From Dictyostelium firmibasis (lineage: Eukaryota > Evosea > Eumycetozoa > Dictyosteliales > Dictyosteliaceae), in assembly GCA_036169595.1 (NCBI GenBank), contig CM069770.1, positions 123,501-187,500 on the forward strand: DNA of 64,000 bases, read 5' to 3'. The translations under genes were made by a program, and so were the position numbers. Shown here piece after piece: positions 45,708 to 62,697 of this stretch (positions are counted from its first letter, which is position 1; every line of letters starts with the position of its first letter). Below the pieces are notes generated by a model, which ran no database searches, was not told the origin of the DNA, and saw only the letters and a list, made by a program, of their open reading frames with translations.

Positions 45708-46267
45708 ATTTGAATATTTTTTTATGAATGCTGTAGAAATCTTTCATCTTATTCTACCTTCTATTTTTGTTTAATACTGAGATTAATAGAAATTGCAGAT
45801 CGTATATTAATTTAAAAAAAAAAAAATAAAAATAAAAAAATAAAAAAAATAAAAAAATAAAAAAAATAAAAAAATAATTTCGAATTTTTACGATCCACAA
45901 TTTCTGTTTATTTTTTTTTATATTTTATAATTTTTTTTTTTTATATTTTTTAATATCTAAAATCTAGATTGTATACAATATCTATTTATATTTTTTTTTT
46001 TTTAATATTTTATTTAATATTTTTTTTTTAATATACAAAAAAAAAAAAAAAAAATTATTTTAATATTTACCATCTACAATCTCCTATTTATATTTAAATT
46101 TTTTTAAAATTAATTTTTTTTATTTTTAAATTAATTTTTTCCCAGGTTATATAATAAATAAAATCGAATGCACCAGATTATAACTCATTTTAATATGGCC
46201 CTATAAATACTAAACTGGAGGGCATATATCTCTGCACATGTGATTTTTGTGTTAATCTTAAATTGGT
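45708..46267. other. AT-rich spacer with R1 end remnant
   Basis: No gene. 46131-46222 is a diverged R1 right end (TTTTCCCAGGTTATATAATA...ATACTAAACTGGAGGG). The rest is A/T homopolymer-rich. It separates the transposon region from the XPG-like gene. Confidence 0.55.
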
Positions 46268-50374
<4,107 letters not shown>

Positions 50375-50388
50375 TTTTAATTATTATT

Positions 50389-50433
<45 letters not shown>

Positions 50434-50507
50434 AAAGAAAATTGAAAAAACATAAACACATTTTTTTAAAATTTTTTTTATTTTTATTTTTTTATTTTTT
50501 TTATTTT
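50375..50507. other. Short intergenic spacer
   Basis: 133 bp of poly-A and poly-T runs between the start of the XPG-like gene and the end of LSG1, both on the minus strand. It must hold the LSG1 3' end and the XPG promoter. Confidence 0.6.
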
Positions 50508-50897
50508 TTAACTCTGTCCGTCTGTTGGTTGTTGTTGTTGTTGTTGTTGTAAAATTTGTTGTTTTAAGGCTTTAATTTGTTCTAAACGTTTTCTTGAATT
50601 TTCTTCTTTTTCTTTTTTGGTCATATTTTCTAATTTTGCGGCCTCTGGTGTAGTTGAATGAAGGAATTGAGTACGAGTATAGACATCTTTTTTATTTGAA
50701 TCAATATGTTCTTTTTGTAAATCTATGACTTTTTTCTTTTTCTTTGATTTATCCTTTGTTAAAGCTGAAACTTGGTCTTGATAAATATATTTTGCTTCAT
50801 TATCCTTATTGAAATCATAAGCAACCTTTTTACCTGTAACTGTTAAATCATCGCTTGTTGAACCAAAATGAGAAATTCTATGTTTAGTTGTGGTGGT

Positions 50898-50968
<71 letters not shown>

Positions 50969-52674
50969 TATTATTAATATTATCATTATTATTATTAATA
51001 TTATCATTATCAAATTCATTTTCATTAATTATATTTGCACCTTTTATAGTTTTTCTTTGAAATTTAGTTGAATCGAAACCTGGTGGCGGATGACAATATA
51101 ATAATTTACCATTTACAAAATCCTTTAGGATGATACGTGCAGCACGTGATTGATCAGGTGCACCATGAACAGTACGAAAACCTCTCATGAAGCCATAGGC
51201 AGAGAGGAATTCATTTGCAGTTGGAGGTCTATCTTGTGGCTCATGTTCTTGTGGCTTTGGAATACCAACACGATAGATCTCCTCCAAATGAGATCTTGGT
51301 AGACGTTCACAAATTAAATCGACCGGTGAGATGAAGTCACGTAATTGATCGATTGGAAGCAAACCATTGCAAACCAAATCTGCCTTAGAGGTAGAAAGTG
51401 TTGGGAAGACTAAACCAGGACAATCCAAAAGAACGATATCATCATCGAGTATAATGGTTTGAACGTATTTAGTTTTACCTGGTGTTGCAGCTACGGCCAC
51501 CTTTTTCTCACCATAGAGGACATTGATAGTCGAAGATTTACCAACGTTTGGATAACCAGCCAAACCAACGACAACTCTATTGTTATAACGATTGTCAGTC
51601 AATGGTTTTGGTTGAAGTTTTAAGAATTCCGCCAAGATCTCCTCACGATTATAGATTTTAATCTTTAGATCCTCTTCAGTCTCTTGAGATGCCTCCAACG
51701 ATTGTTGTTCCTTTCTCTTTTTCTCCTCTTGTTCAAATAGTTCATGGTCGATTGAACCCTCTTCGATTAGACGTTGAAGTTGTCTTTGTTTCTCGATACG
51801 TACTTGTTCCTTGTGAGCCGAGAAGAATCTAAACTCGACACCTTCAGATTCGAAATATTTTGCCCATTTCTTTCTTTGTAACTTTGTGAGTAAATCGGCT
51901 TTATTGACCAAGAGTAAATTGACTTTGTTTTGGCTAATTTCTTTGACATATTTTTCCAAATCTGGGCATCTGAATAACAATGGATTTCTACAATCTACAA
52001 TTTGTACCAAGAGATCGGAACGTTCTGCTACACGCCATAATTGTTTCCAAACTTCGGCATTCTTTTCGAATGGTGTAACCAATAAACCTTGTTCCTCCTC
52101 TAACTTTGCAATGCCTTTTCTCCAATGATAAAATACTTCCTTCTCCAACTCTAATAATTCTTCAGTTGTTGTATTCTCATTCCATTGAGGTCTTCGAGGT
52201 ATAGTCAACGAATTCCAATATAGTCTATGTTTCTCCATTAGTTTTTGATGTTCGTTAGTTTTTTTCTCTTTCTCCTCCTTGGATAACACTGTAGATGAGG
52301 TTTTACTTATAACCACAACATTTTGTTTCTCACTCTCAAACACTTTTTGTTCCAATGATGTAATCTCTAAAAAATTCTCTAAATTATTACCTGTATCGGT
52401 ATTCGATACTAATTTCTTTCTCTCTTCTTTTGGATCGATATCTGTTGTAAACATCTGTTGTAAAGGTTATGATCATTTATAAATCATTAAAAATAAAATA
52501 AAATTTATTAATCTTCAAAGTTTAAATAATATACATTGTGCATAACCTTAAAAGGAAATTATTATAATCACATACGCCAATGGTTTGCTCATTGAATGTT
52601 CTACCTAATTTCTTATTTCTTGATTTAATTAAGGTATCACCTAATTTCGTTGGTTTATTGTTACCCTTTGTCAT
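50508..52674 (-). CDS. lsg1: Large ribosomal subunit GTPase LSG1
   Basis: Two exons, 52674-52576 (33 codons, MTKGNNKPTKLGDTLIKSRN...) and 52454-50508, joined in phase 0 across a GTATGT...ACAACAG intron, total 681 residues. It is a circularly permuted GTPase: NKAD (LLVNKADLL, about residue 218) and FFSAHK come before the P-loop GYPNVGKSS and the DCPG box. The FTTD start of exon 2 and the N-terminal arrangement match the LSG1/YlqF-YawG family. LSG1 releases the export adaptor NMD3 from cytoplasmic 60S subunits. Insertions are an Asn run (plus-strand ATT array 50899-50963) and a C-terminal poly-Gln. Confidence 0.88.
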
Positions 52675-53285
52675 TTTATTATATATTTTACTAAAAATAA
52701 AAAAAAAACTTAAAATAAAATAAAAATATAAAAAAAAAAATAATAAAAAAAAAATAAAAAACGAAAAAAAAAATTTCTTGAAAAAAAAAATAAAAAAAAA
52801 ATTGAAATAAATAAAAAAAACTTTTTTTTTTTTGAAAAAATAGTAATTTTTAAAAAAAAAGAATTACATCAAAGAACTATTTAATAGATTGGAGATTTTT
52901 TTTTTTTCTCTCTCTCAAAAGAATACCTCAATATATTTCAATGTTGATTGATCTAAATTCAATTTCTTTATTTTCACCATTTTTTCAAAAATATGTTACA
53001 AAAATAACCATACCATCCACAAAGTTATATGAGAAGACCTTTTCTTTTTTTTATTTTCCATTTCTTTCAACTTTTTTATTTTATTATTTTATTTTATTTT
53101 GTTTTATTTTGTTTTATTTTATTTTATTTTATTTTATTTTATTTTATTTTATTTTATTTTATTTTATTTTATTTTATTTTATTTTATTTTATTTCATTTT
53201 ATTTTATTTTATTTTATTATTATCAAATCAATCCATTATCGTTATTATTACTTTTATTTTATATAGTAATATTATCCAAAAATAG

Positions 53286-53316
<31 letters not shown>

Positions 53317-53551
53317 TTTTTTTTTTAATTTTTTTCACCTAATTTTTTTATTTTTTTTGCCAATTAATGTGACACAATAATTAAATCACAACACATGCTA
53401 ATTAGATTTTCTTTTTTATTTCTGATTTAAAAACAAAAAATTTTATTCTTTTTAATAAAATAAAAATAAAATAAAAATAAAATAAAATAAAAATAAAGTA
53501 AAATAAAACATAAATATATAAAAAAAAAACCAATAATATAAAAATTAAAAA
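52675..53551. other. Divergent intergenic region with ATTTT repeat
   Basis: No gene. The region lies between LSG1 (minus) and the next gene (plus), so it is a shared promoter region. It contains a pentanucleotide (ATTTT)n array (about 53078-53217) and several poly-A/T runs. The open frames seen here are homopolymer artefacts. Confidence 0.65.
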
Positions 53552-55057
<1,506 letters not shown>

Positions 55058-55388
55058 AAAAAAAGGAACAGAATAAAAAAGGATTCATGGAGAATCAATT
55101 TTTTTTTTAAATTTTTTTTCTCCTCGATTTGTTTCTTTTTTTATTTAAAAATTTTTTTTTTATTTTTTTATTTTCATTTTTTTATTTTTTATTTTTTATT
55201 TTTTTTTTTTCCTCATAACCCACCCAATTTAATTAATAACACAATTGTATATAATTTATGTAAATGTTTCAACCACAATAAATAGAAAAATAAAAAATAA
55301 CTAAATAGTAATAATAATAATAGAATTACTGTTATAAAATTATAAAACTAAAAAAATTCCCATATAAATTATTACTCTACAAGTAATA
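55058..55388. other. Intergenic, AT-rich
   Basis: T-runs followed by an AATAAA-rich stretch. Nothing beyond the 3' end of one gene and the promoter of the next can be seen. Confidence 0.6.
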
Positions 55389-57520
55389 ATGTTAACAGAA
55401 GATAAATTAAATAAATGGAGATTACTTTTAATAACTAGTTGTTTAATTGGTATAATTGCACCAACATTAATAATTACTGCTTTTGCGTTATTTGACCCTT
55501 CGATCATTATTGTTAAAATTTCTATTTTACAAAATTACAATTTAAATGTTAGAGTAAGTTAAATAAAAATATAAAAAAAAAAAAAAAAAAATTAAAATAA
55601 AATAAATAAAATAAAAACTGGAACAGTTGTGATGGTGATAGAATAATAAATATAATAATAATAATAATAATTATAATAATAATTATAATAATTATAATTA
55701 TAATTATAATTAAATTATAATAATTGAAGAAATATCTAATTTTTTGAAAAAATATATAATTTTTGAAAAACTTTAGAGATGGGAAACTATATATAAAAAA
55801 GATTTTTCAAAATTTAAATTTTATTTATATATGAATGAAACGATTGGATTGGAGAATAGTTATAGTGAGTCATCGCCATCATCATCATCATCATCTTCAT
55901 CATCAATAGCCTCTAATGATGGTTCCTTTGAACATAATGGTAGTAATATTCAGGAAATGGATCAATTTCAAGATGAAAACAATAGCGGTGATGCAAACAA
56001 ACTGAATACACAATTCCAACAAAGCAGTACAGCGGATCATGTTTCATATCCAACGACAGAGATGATTCAACTCTACACACCATTAGTGTTTATTGCCAAC
56101 ACTAGTTTGTTTTTATCAGAAAAGTATACATTGAACAGGGTTAACTTTGAACCATACAATGTTACTCTTCATCTGTTTGTTAGGAAACCATCGTCAACTC
56201 ATTTGACCTATGTTTCAAAGTTATCATTTTCATTATTCAATAAGATAACCAATGGTGTTCAAAATAATCTTCAACATTCTAAACCACCGACTGTCAACAC
56301 TACAACCTCTTTGGGTTCTGATCCTAGTAGACATAGAAATCAATCACATAATACTCCTTATAATACAACTTCATCAAATAGTAATAATAATAATAATAAT
56401 ATTGAAGAAAATAATGTCTACCAACAATTTGAAAATGCTTGTTTTGTCCTTAAGGATTCTGTAATAATTGAAGAGCCATGTACATATAAATCAAATAATT
56501 TTAAGTATGTATGAAAGTTTTTACTATTAATATGTTTGGCACTACTAAAAAAAAAAAAATATAAATATTAATAACATCCATCCTATAACAACAAAATACA
56601 AAAACAAAATCAGTTATTCAGATATTAAAGATTTTAATAAAACCATAGTATTTAACTCAACATTCATAATGATAAAATCATATAGAGATCCATATTTATT
56701 AGCAGGAACTTTAACTGAGGGAAGTTATTCATTCGCAATGGATAAAGATACTCAAGGAAGATTGGGTTTAGCATTTTTAATTGCTGGTTGTATTGCTTTT
56801 CTGTTGTTTTTAGTTGTGGTTTGGATCGTTGTAAAAATGAAAAGATATCAATCATCCCTTGATAAAATAGATGACTTAAATACAAATAGTCCATTGGAAA
56901 TGGAAGAATATAATAATAATCATGTTCATTTCCAAAACAATAACAACAGTATTAATGGTAGCGTAAATAGATTTAATAGAACTAATTTTAATGAATTTAA
57001 TAATGAAAACAACCAAGATTTTCCAAATTTTTATGATGATAATAATAATAATCTTCATCATGGTCATCATAATATCCAAAATAGTATTAACAATGGTGTC
57101 GGAATACAGGGTCACCACATTCATAATCAATTTTCACCAAATTTATCACATCAAAGCTTTGATGATCAATATCATAATAGTAGTAATAATAATAACAGTA
57201 TTAATAATAATAACAACAATGATAATAATAGTAATAATAATAGTAACAATAGCAATTTGAATATTTCTCAACAAGATATAAGGCAGCATGTTGAGAACTT
57301 TGAAGATGATCAAGATTTAATTAGTGCAGAAGATGTCCAAAGATTCAATAGCTTTAGAAGGTCCGATAATTATAACAATAATAGTTTCAGTGATTTCGAT
57401 AACCATTCATCCATATCACATAGTAGGTCAACTAATCAGCCTATAATAAGAAATAACAATCAACAAAGATATTCTCACAGTAATAGTAGCAGTGATCTTA
57501 AAAGTTCATTTAGTGTTTAA
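55389..57520 (+). CDS. Two-pass membrane protein with Asn-rich tail, unknown family
   Basis: Three exons join in frame: 55389-55553 (MLTEDKLNKWRLLL..., 55 codons, GTAAGT donor), 55777-56504 (RWETIYKKDFSKF..., GTATGT donor) and 56614-57520 (YSDIKDFNKTIVFN...). The total is 599 residues. A hydrophobic N-terminal segment (LLLITSCLIGIIAPTLIITAFA, exon 1) and a second one (LGLAFLIAGCIAFLLFLVVV, exon 3) bracket a region with several N-glycosylation sites (NVT, NYS, NKT, NST). A cytosolic Asn/His-rich tail follows. Exon 1 is under 60 codons and is easily missed. A two-pass protein with a lumenal or extracellular loop is the likely topology. I do not recognise the family. Confidence 0.72.
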
Positions 57521-58216
57521 TGAAAAAATATTTTCCCAAACTTTAGATACACAAAATTTGTAAATTATATATAATTTATTTAAAAATAAAAAAAAAATAG
57601 AGAAAAATTTTTTTTTTTTTTAATTAATTGTGATGGTTCCAATATTTATTTTTTTATTTTTATTTTTAAAATTTGATAATATTTTCAAGATGTTTTTTTT
57701 ATATTTGCAAAATTAATAGTGATTTATATTGTTGAACCATAAAATTTCTTCTGTGCAACCTTTGTAAAGAGGTGAAACCTCGGGTCTAACTAAAACAGTA
57801 AGTTTATAAATATGTATACGCTCCGAAGGGAATTTCATGATATTTATGACTAGAACAAGGTTTGTTTCACTTGGATTCATTATTTTAATTGAAGTTTTAA
57901 TTTAATAATTTAATTAAAAAAAAAAAAAGTTATAAAAAATTTAAAATGGATTGTTAGCATATGACGTGTTTTAATAATTGATCATTATTATTATTTTTAT
58001 TATTGTTATTTGAGATGGGATTTGGTCTTGGCAATCTTTTCTTTTTTAAATAGTTTTCATGTTGTGATATTTTATTGCTATCATTTTGGTCGTTATTTTG
58101 ATGATTTTTTTTTAATCTTTCATTATTATAATATTTATATAAATTAAAAAAAAAAGAAAAATTCTTAAAATGAATTATTGAAAATTTTTTTTTTTTTTTT
58201 TTAAAAAATTTAATTT

Positions 58217-58250
<34 letters not shown>

Positions 58251-58270
58251 TTAAATTAAAAAAATCAATT
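57521..58270. other. Intergenic with a less AT-rich island
   Basis: Mostly poly-A/T. The segment 57735-57880 stands out: AACCATAAAATTTC..., a small hairpin GAGGTGAAACCTC (57770-57782), and CGCTCCGAAGGGAATTTCATG. It might be a small noncoding RNA, but I cannot match it to a class. No protein frame. Confidence 0.35.
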
Positions 58271-60450
58271 ATGTCAAACACTCTTCAATTTAAGGAATTT
58301 AGTAGCTTTGTAAACATTTCATTTTGGCATGAATTATCAAACAAGAAATTGGATGAATTGAAATTAAGTGAGGAGCCGATACCATTGAATGCACATTATA
58401 CATTCTCACCATCACAACAATTGGATCCATTCCTTTGTTTGGAGTTTAATGCATTCTTAAAAAACAATACTATCAATACAACAGAGAATACATATGTACT
58501 ACCACCAAGAAGTTATTTATCCCATGGAACACTTTTTAATTATAATACTGTTGATGATTTTAAGCAATCACCCAAATTAAAATTATTTGATGAAGCTTCA
58601 AAAAGAGTAAATTATTCAAACCTCATAATAAATTATTAATAGTAGATTATAAAAACAATTAAATTAATAAAAAAAAAAAAAAATTTATTTAGATTTGGAA
58701 TGATATTAAAAATGGTAATGTTGATAAAGATACATCACTATTGAATAGATTTATATTATTGACCTACGCCGATATAAAGAATCACCAATTTTACTATATG
58801 TTTGGTATACCAGCATTGTTACCATCACAACCAATTCAGCAATTTACAGAACAACCAGAATCAATAAACATTGAAAGTATAAAGTCATTTTCAAATCAAT
58901 CATTACCACAATATTTTTGTTTAAGACAAGGAGATGATCAATCTTCATTCGAATTAATTGGTAGTATCGAAGAGAAAGGTAATCAATATTTAAATGATTG
59001 TTTAAAGGATGGTTCAATACCATTGGTTGGATTTTGTGATCCATGTCCATTACCATCAAATCCAGGTTGGCCTTTGAGAAATTTCTTAATCTATCTATCG
59101 GTTAAATATCCATCATTGAAAAAGGTAAAGGTTATTTGTTTTAGAGGTAATGGTGTCAACAGTAACAACATCCTATTGTCATTGGAATTACCATCAATGA
59201 GTGAATTGATTGAGAAACAACAACAAGATGGTGATCAATGGAGTGGTAAAAGTGTTGGTTGGGAGAAAGATACCAATGGTAAGATAGCCCCAAGATTTGT
59301 ATCTTTGGCCTCCACTATGGACCCTTTGAAATTGGCAGAACAAAGTGTTGATTTAAATTTGAAGCTAATGAGATGGAGAGTTATGCCATCGTTAGAGTTA
59401 GAGAAAATTAAAAATACCAGTTGTCTCCTATTGGGTAGTGGTACATTGGGTTGTAATGTTGCAAGATCTTTAATGTCTTGGGGAGTTAGAAACATCACCT
59501 TTGTCGATAGTTCAAAGGTGTCCTATAGTAATCCCGTAAGACAATCTTTGTTTACCTTTGCCGATTGTTCTCCAAAAGCAAAAGAGAAATCAGTGGCAGC
59601 TGCTGATGCTTTGAAAAAGATTTTTCCCGCTGTCAATGCAAACGCTGAAGTTTTCTCAATACCAATGCCAGGTCATTCAGTACCTTCATCCGAGTATCAA
59701 TCAATTAGAGACACTATTGAGCATTTAGAGAATCTTATTAAACAACATGATGTCATCTACCTCCTAACAGACTCTAGAGAGAGTAGATGGTTACCAACAA
59801 TGTTATCACGTGCTCATGGTAAACTTTGTATCAATGCCGCTTTGGGGTTCGACTCTTATTTAGTGATTAGACATGGCATTAAAAATCAATGTCCTGCAGA
59901 GCTAAATAATTCAATCTCCTCAAAGTTGGGCTATGAAGGTTCAGATTTAGGTTGTTACTTTTGTAATGATGTAATCGCTCCAACCGATACCCTAAAGGAT
60001 AGAACATTGGATCAAATGTGTACCGTCACTAGACCAGGTCTTTCTATGATGGCATCTTCGATCGCTGTAGAACTTTTAATCTCTACCATTCATCATCCAT
60101 ACGGTGGTAGAGCCAAAGGGGAAACTGAAACCGATGTTTACACTCCTGGCTCAACCCCTTTGGGTATTATCCCTCATCAATTGAGAGGCTTCATCTCTCA
60201 TTATCAAACTTTACCCCTCTTTTCAAATCCTTACAAACATTGTACAGCTTGCTCCGACTATATCATCGATGAGTATCGTTCAAAAGGTTTCCATTTCATT
60301 CTAAATGTTATGAATGATTCATCTTGTTTAACTAAAATTTGTGGCATTGATGAATTAAAAAATAGTGAAGTTAATATTGATTGGGATATTGATATTTCTG
60401 ATGATGAAGAAGATAATAATCATAATAAAGAAAAAGAAGATTTAAATTAA
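58271..60450 (+). CDS. atg7: Autophagy E1-like enzyme ATG7
   Basis: Two exons, 58271-58606 (MSNTLQFKEFSSFVNISFW..., 112 codons) and 58693-60450, joined in phase 0 (GTAAAT...TTTAG), 697 residues. The N-terminal ATG7 domain has PLNAHYTFSP and GTLFNYNTVDDFK. The adenylation domain has the nucleotide loop LLGSGTLGCNVARSL (about 360-365) and SNPVRQSLF. The catalytic Cys is in RTLDQMCTVTRPG (about residue 555). ATG7 activates ATG8 and ATG12 for conjugation to lipid and ATG5 during autophagosome formation. The C-terminus is acidic. All key residues appear intact. Confidence 0.95.
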
Positions 60451-61039
60451 AATAAGGAATTAGTTAAAAAATAAATAAAAAAATTGGGGCACCCTTTTTC
60501 ACCAAAATCAAGGTTAACCTTTTTTTTATTTAATGAAAAAGAAAAAAATAAAATGGTGAAAAAAATTAAAATGACGAGAAACTTAAACGGTGGAGGAAAT
60601 TTCTTTTTGTCGAAAAAATGGGTTGCTTACTCTTAAACAAGCATGATTCGTACATACCTAACGGACCAAAAAAAAAAAATTAAAAAAAATTAAAAAAAAT
60701 AAAAAATATCTTTTTTTTTTATTTTTTTTATTTATTTTTTTTTTTTTTTTACTTATTTTTTTTTTTTTACTTTTTTATTCTATTTTTTTTTATTTTTACA
60801 TATGATTTTACAATAATGTCCGATAAAGTTAAAGATTACGATCCTCGTATGTATTAAAAAAAAATTGATTGAATATTTTTTTTATTTTTTTTTTTTGTTT
60901 TTTTGTTTTTTTTTTTTTCATATTTTTTTATTCTTACTATTGGTGTCTAATGCAGTTGTAATTTTGGTTTTTTTCAATTTTTTTTATTTTTTATTTTAAA
61001 ATATTTTTTTTTTAATATCATTTATTAATACTCCAAACT
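60451..61039. other. Intergenic with an orphan mini-exon
   Basis: After AT-rich DNA there is ATGTCCGATAAAGTTAAAG...CCTC followed by GTATGT (60816-60846), which looks like a 31-nt first exon (MSDKVKDYDP). Its partner exon is unclear. The next plausible acceptor (TAATGCAG, near 60955) leads to no good frame, and the next gene has its own ATG at 61040. Otherwise poly-T runs. Confidence 0.35.
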
Positions 61040-61571
61040 ATGTCTGTCACATTGCCACCACTACAACAAATTCAACAAATTCAACAACCAATTGAACAAC
61101 AATTCACAGGATTACCAAAAGGAATAGCACTATATAATTTTTTCTCAACTGATGATGAAGAGTTAACATTGGAAGAGGGTGATATTATAGATATTATAGA
61201 GGAGGCAGACGATGGATGGTGGAAAGGTGTAAAAATATGTGGAAATATAGAGTTAAATAGAGAGGGTATATGTCCCTACAATTATATAAAAAAGTTATCT
61301 ACATTGGATTTTTACCAACTTTGTGAAGGAAAATCACCGAGATTACAATATGTTCATAATATACTAAAAAATTCACAAAATAACAATACACAACAAGAGG
61401 ATAACGAAAAACAGGAGCAAAAATCACAACTACAACAACCACAGCACCAACAACAACAACAACAACAGCAACAACAACAGCAACAACAACAACAACAACA
61501 GCAACAACAACAGCAACAACAACAACAACAACAACAACAGCAACAACAACAGCAACAGCAACAGCAACAGC

Positions 61572-61668
<97 letters not shown>

Positions 61669-62372
61669 CCAAAACTATAGTACCAACCAACAATTTAAAG
61701 ATGATACACATATAATAGCATCATTATCAGATCCAATGGAAAGAAGAGGAACAGTACGAAATGGCGATTTTTTAGACCAACAAATAGAAGAACAAAGACA
61801 ACAAGACGAATTATTAAAATTACAAAGAGAACAAATTGATGAGCGTAATAAACAAAATAGTGCTGGTGGCATTACAATTAGGCTAAATGATGTGGCAAAA
61901 GAAGGTTTCCTTATTAAGAAAGGTCATATTAGAAGAAATTGGAATGTTAGATGGTTCCAATTAAAAAGAAATGTTTTGACCTACTCAAAAACTCCAAATG
62001 TATGGTTTATCCCACCTCAATATCAAAATAATAATAGTTATTATAACTCTATTACTGAAATTTTTATTTTTTTTTTTTTTCATTTTTTTTTAATCTAGGA
62101 TATTAAATTAAGTGGAGTCATTACATTAACACCAGAATCTGAAATCGATATTGCAACAAACATGAAAAGAACAAATTGTTTCCAAATAAAAAACCAAAGT
62201 TTTATTTTTTATTGTTCCTCTCAATCTCAAATTGATATGGAATCTTGGATAACAGCTTTAAATACTGCAAAGGTTTGTTTTTTTTTTTTTTTCATTTTTT
62301 TTTTTTTTTTTTTTTTACACATGACATGCTTTTATTAACCATGGTTTTAATTTAATACAGAATGTACATTAG
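61040..62372 (+). CDS. SH3-polyQ-PH domain protein
   Basis: Exons 61040-61999, 62099-62272 and 62361-62372 (GTATGG, GTTTGT donors), all phase 0, total 381 residues. The SH3 domain lies at about residues 30-85 (GIALYNFFSTDDEELTLEEGD...DDGWWKGV...GICPYNYIKKL), with the ALYNF, WWKG and YNY binding-groove residues. A very long poly-Gln with His interruptions follows, then a coiled region (DQQIEEQRQQDELL). The PH domain is split by the first intron (KEGFLIKKGHIRRNWNVRWF ... CFQIKNQSFIFYC ... MESWITALNTAK). It is probably a membrane-recruited adaptor in actin or endocytic signalling (inference from the domains). The last exon codes only NVH-stop. Confidence 0.82.
61450..61667. repeat. CAA/CAG repeat coding poly-Gln
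   Basis: About 70 Gln codons, CAA with scattered CAG, between the SH3 and PH domains. Confidence 0.9.
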
Positions 62373-62697
62373 TTTTTAAAATAAAATAAATAAAAAAATA
62401 AAAAAAATGGAGATAAATAAAAAAATGGTTTTCCTTTATTCCAAAAATAAAAAAAATAATAAAAAAAAAATTAATTTTTTTAATTAACCTTGTCATCTTT
62501 GTGAATTTAAATTTTTTTTATTTTTAATTTTTTTTTTTTTTATTTTTTTATTTTTTATTTTCTAATTTTTTTTTTTTTATTTTCATTTTTAAAACATTTC
62601 TTTTTTGAATATTTATTACAACTGAAACTAAAATCACATCCCTTTTATATAAAGGAATAGATTTTTTTTTTTCTATATAAAAACAAACGATAATTTA
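62373..62697. other. Intergenic, AT-rich
   Basis: Homopolymer-rich DNA with a TATATAAAGGAATAG stretch (about 62645-62660) shortly before the next start codon, a possible core promoter. No gene. Confidence 0.5.
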
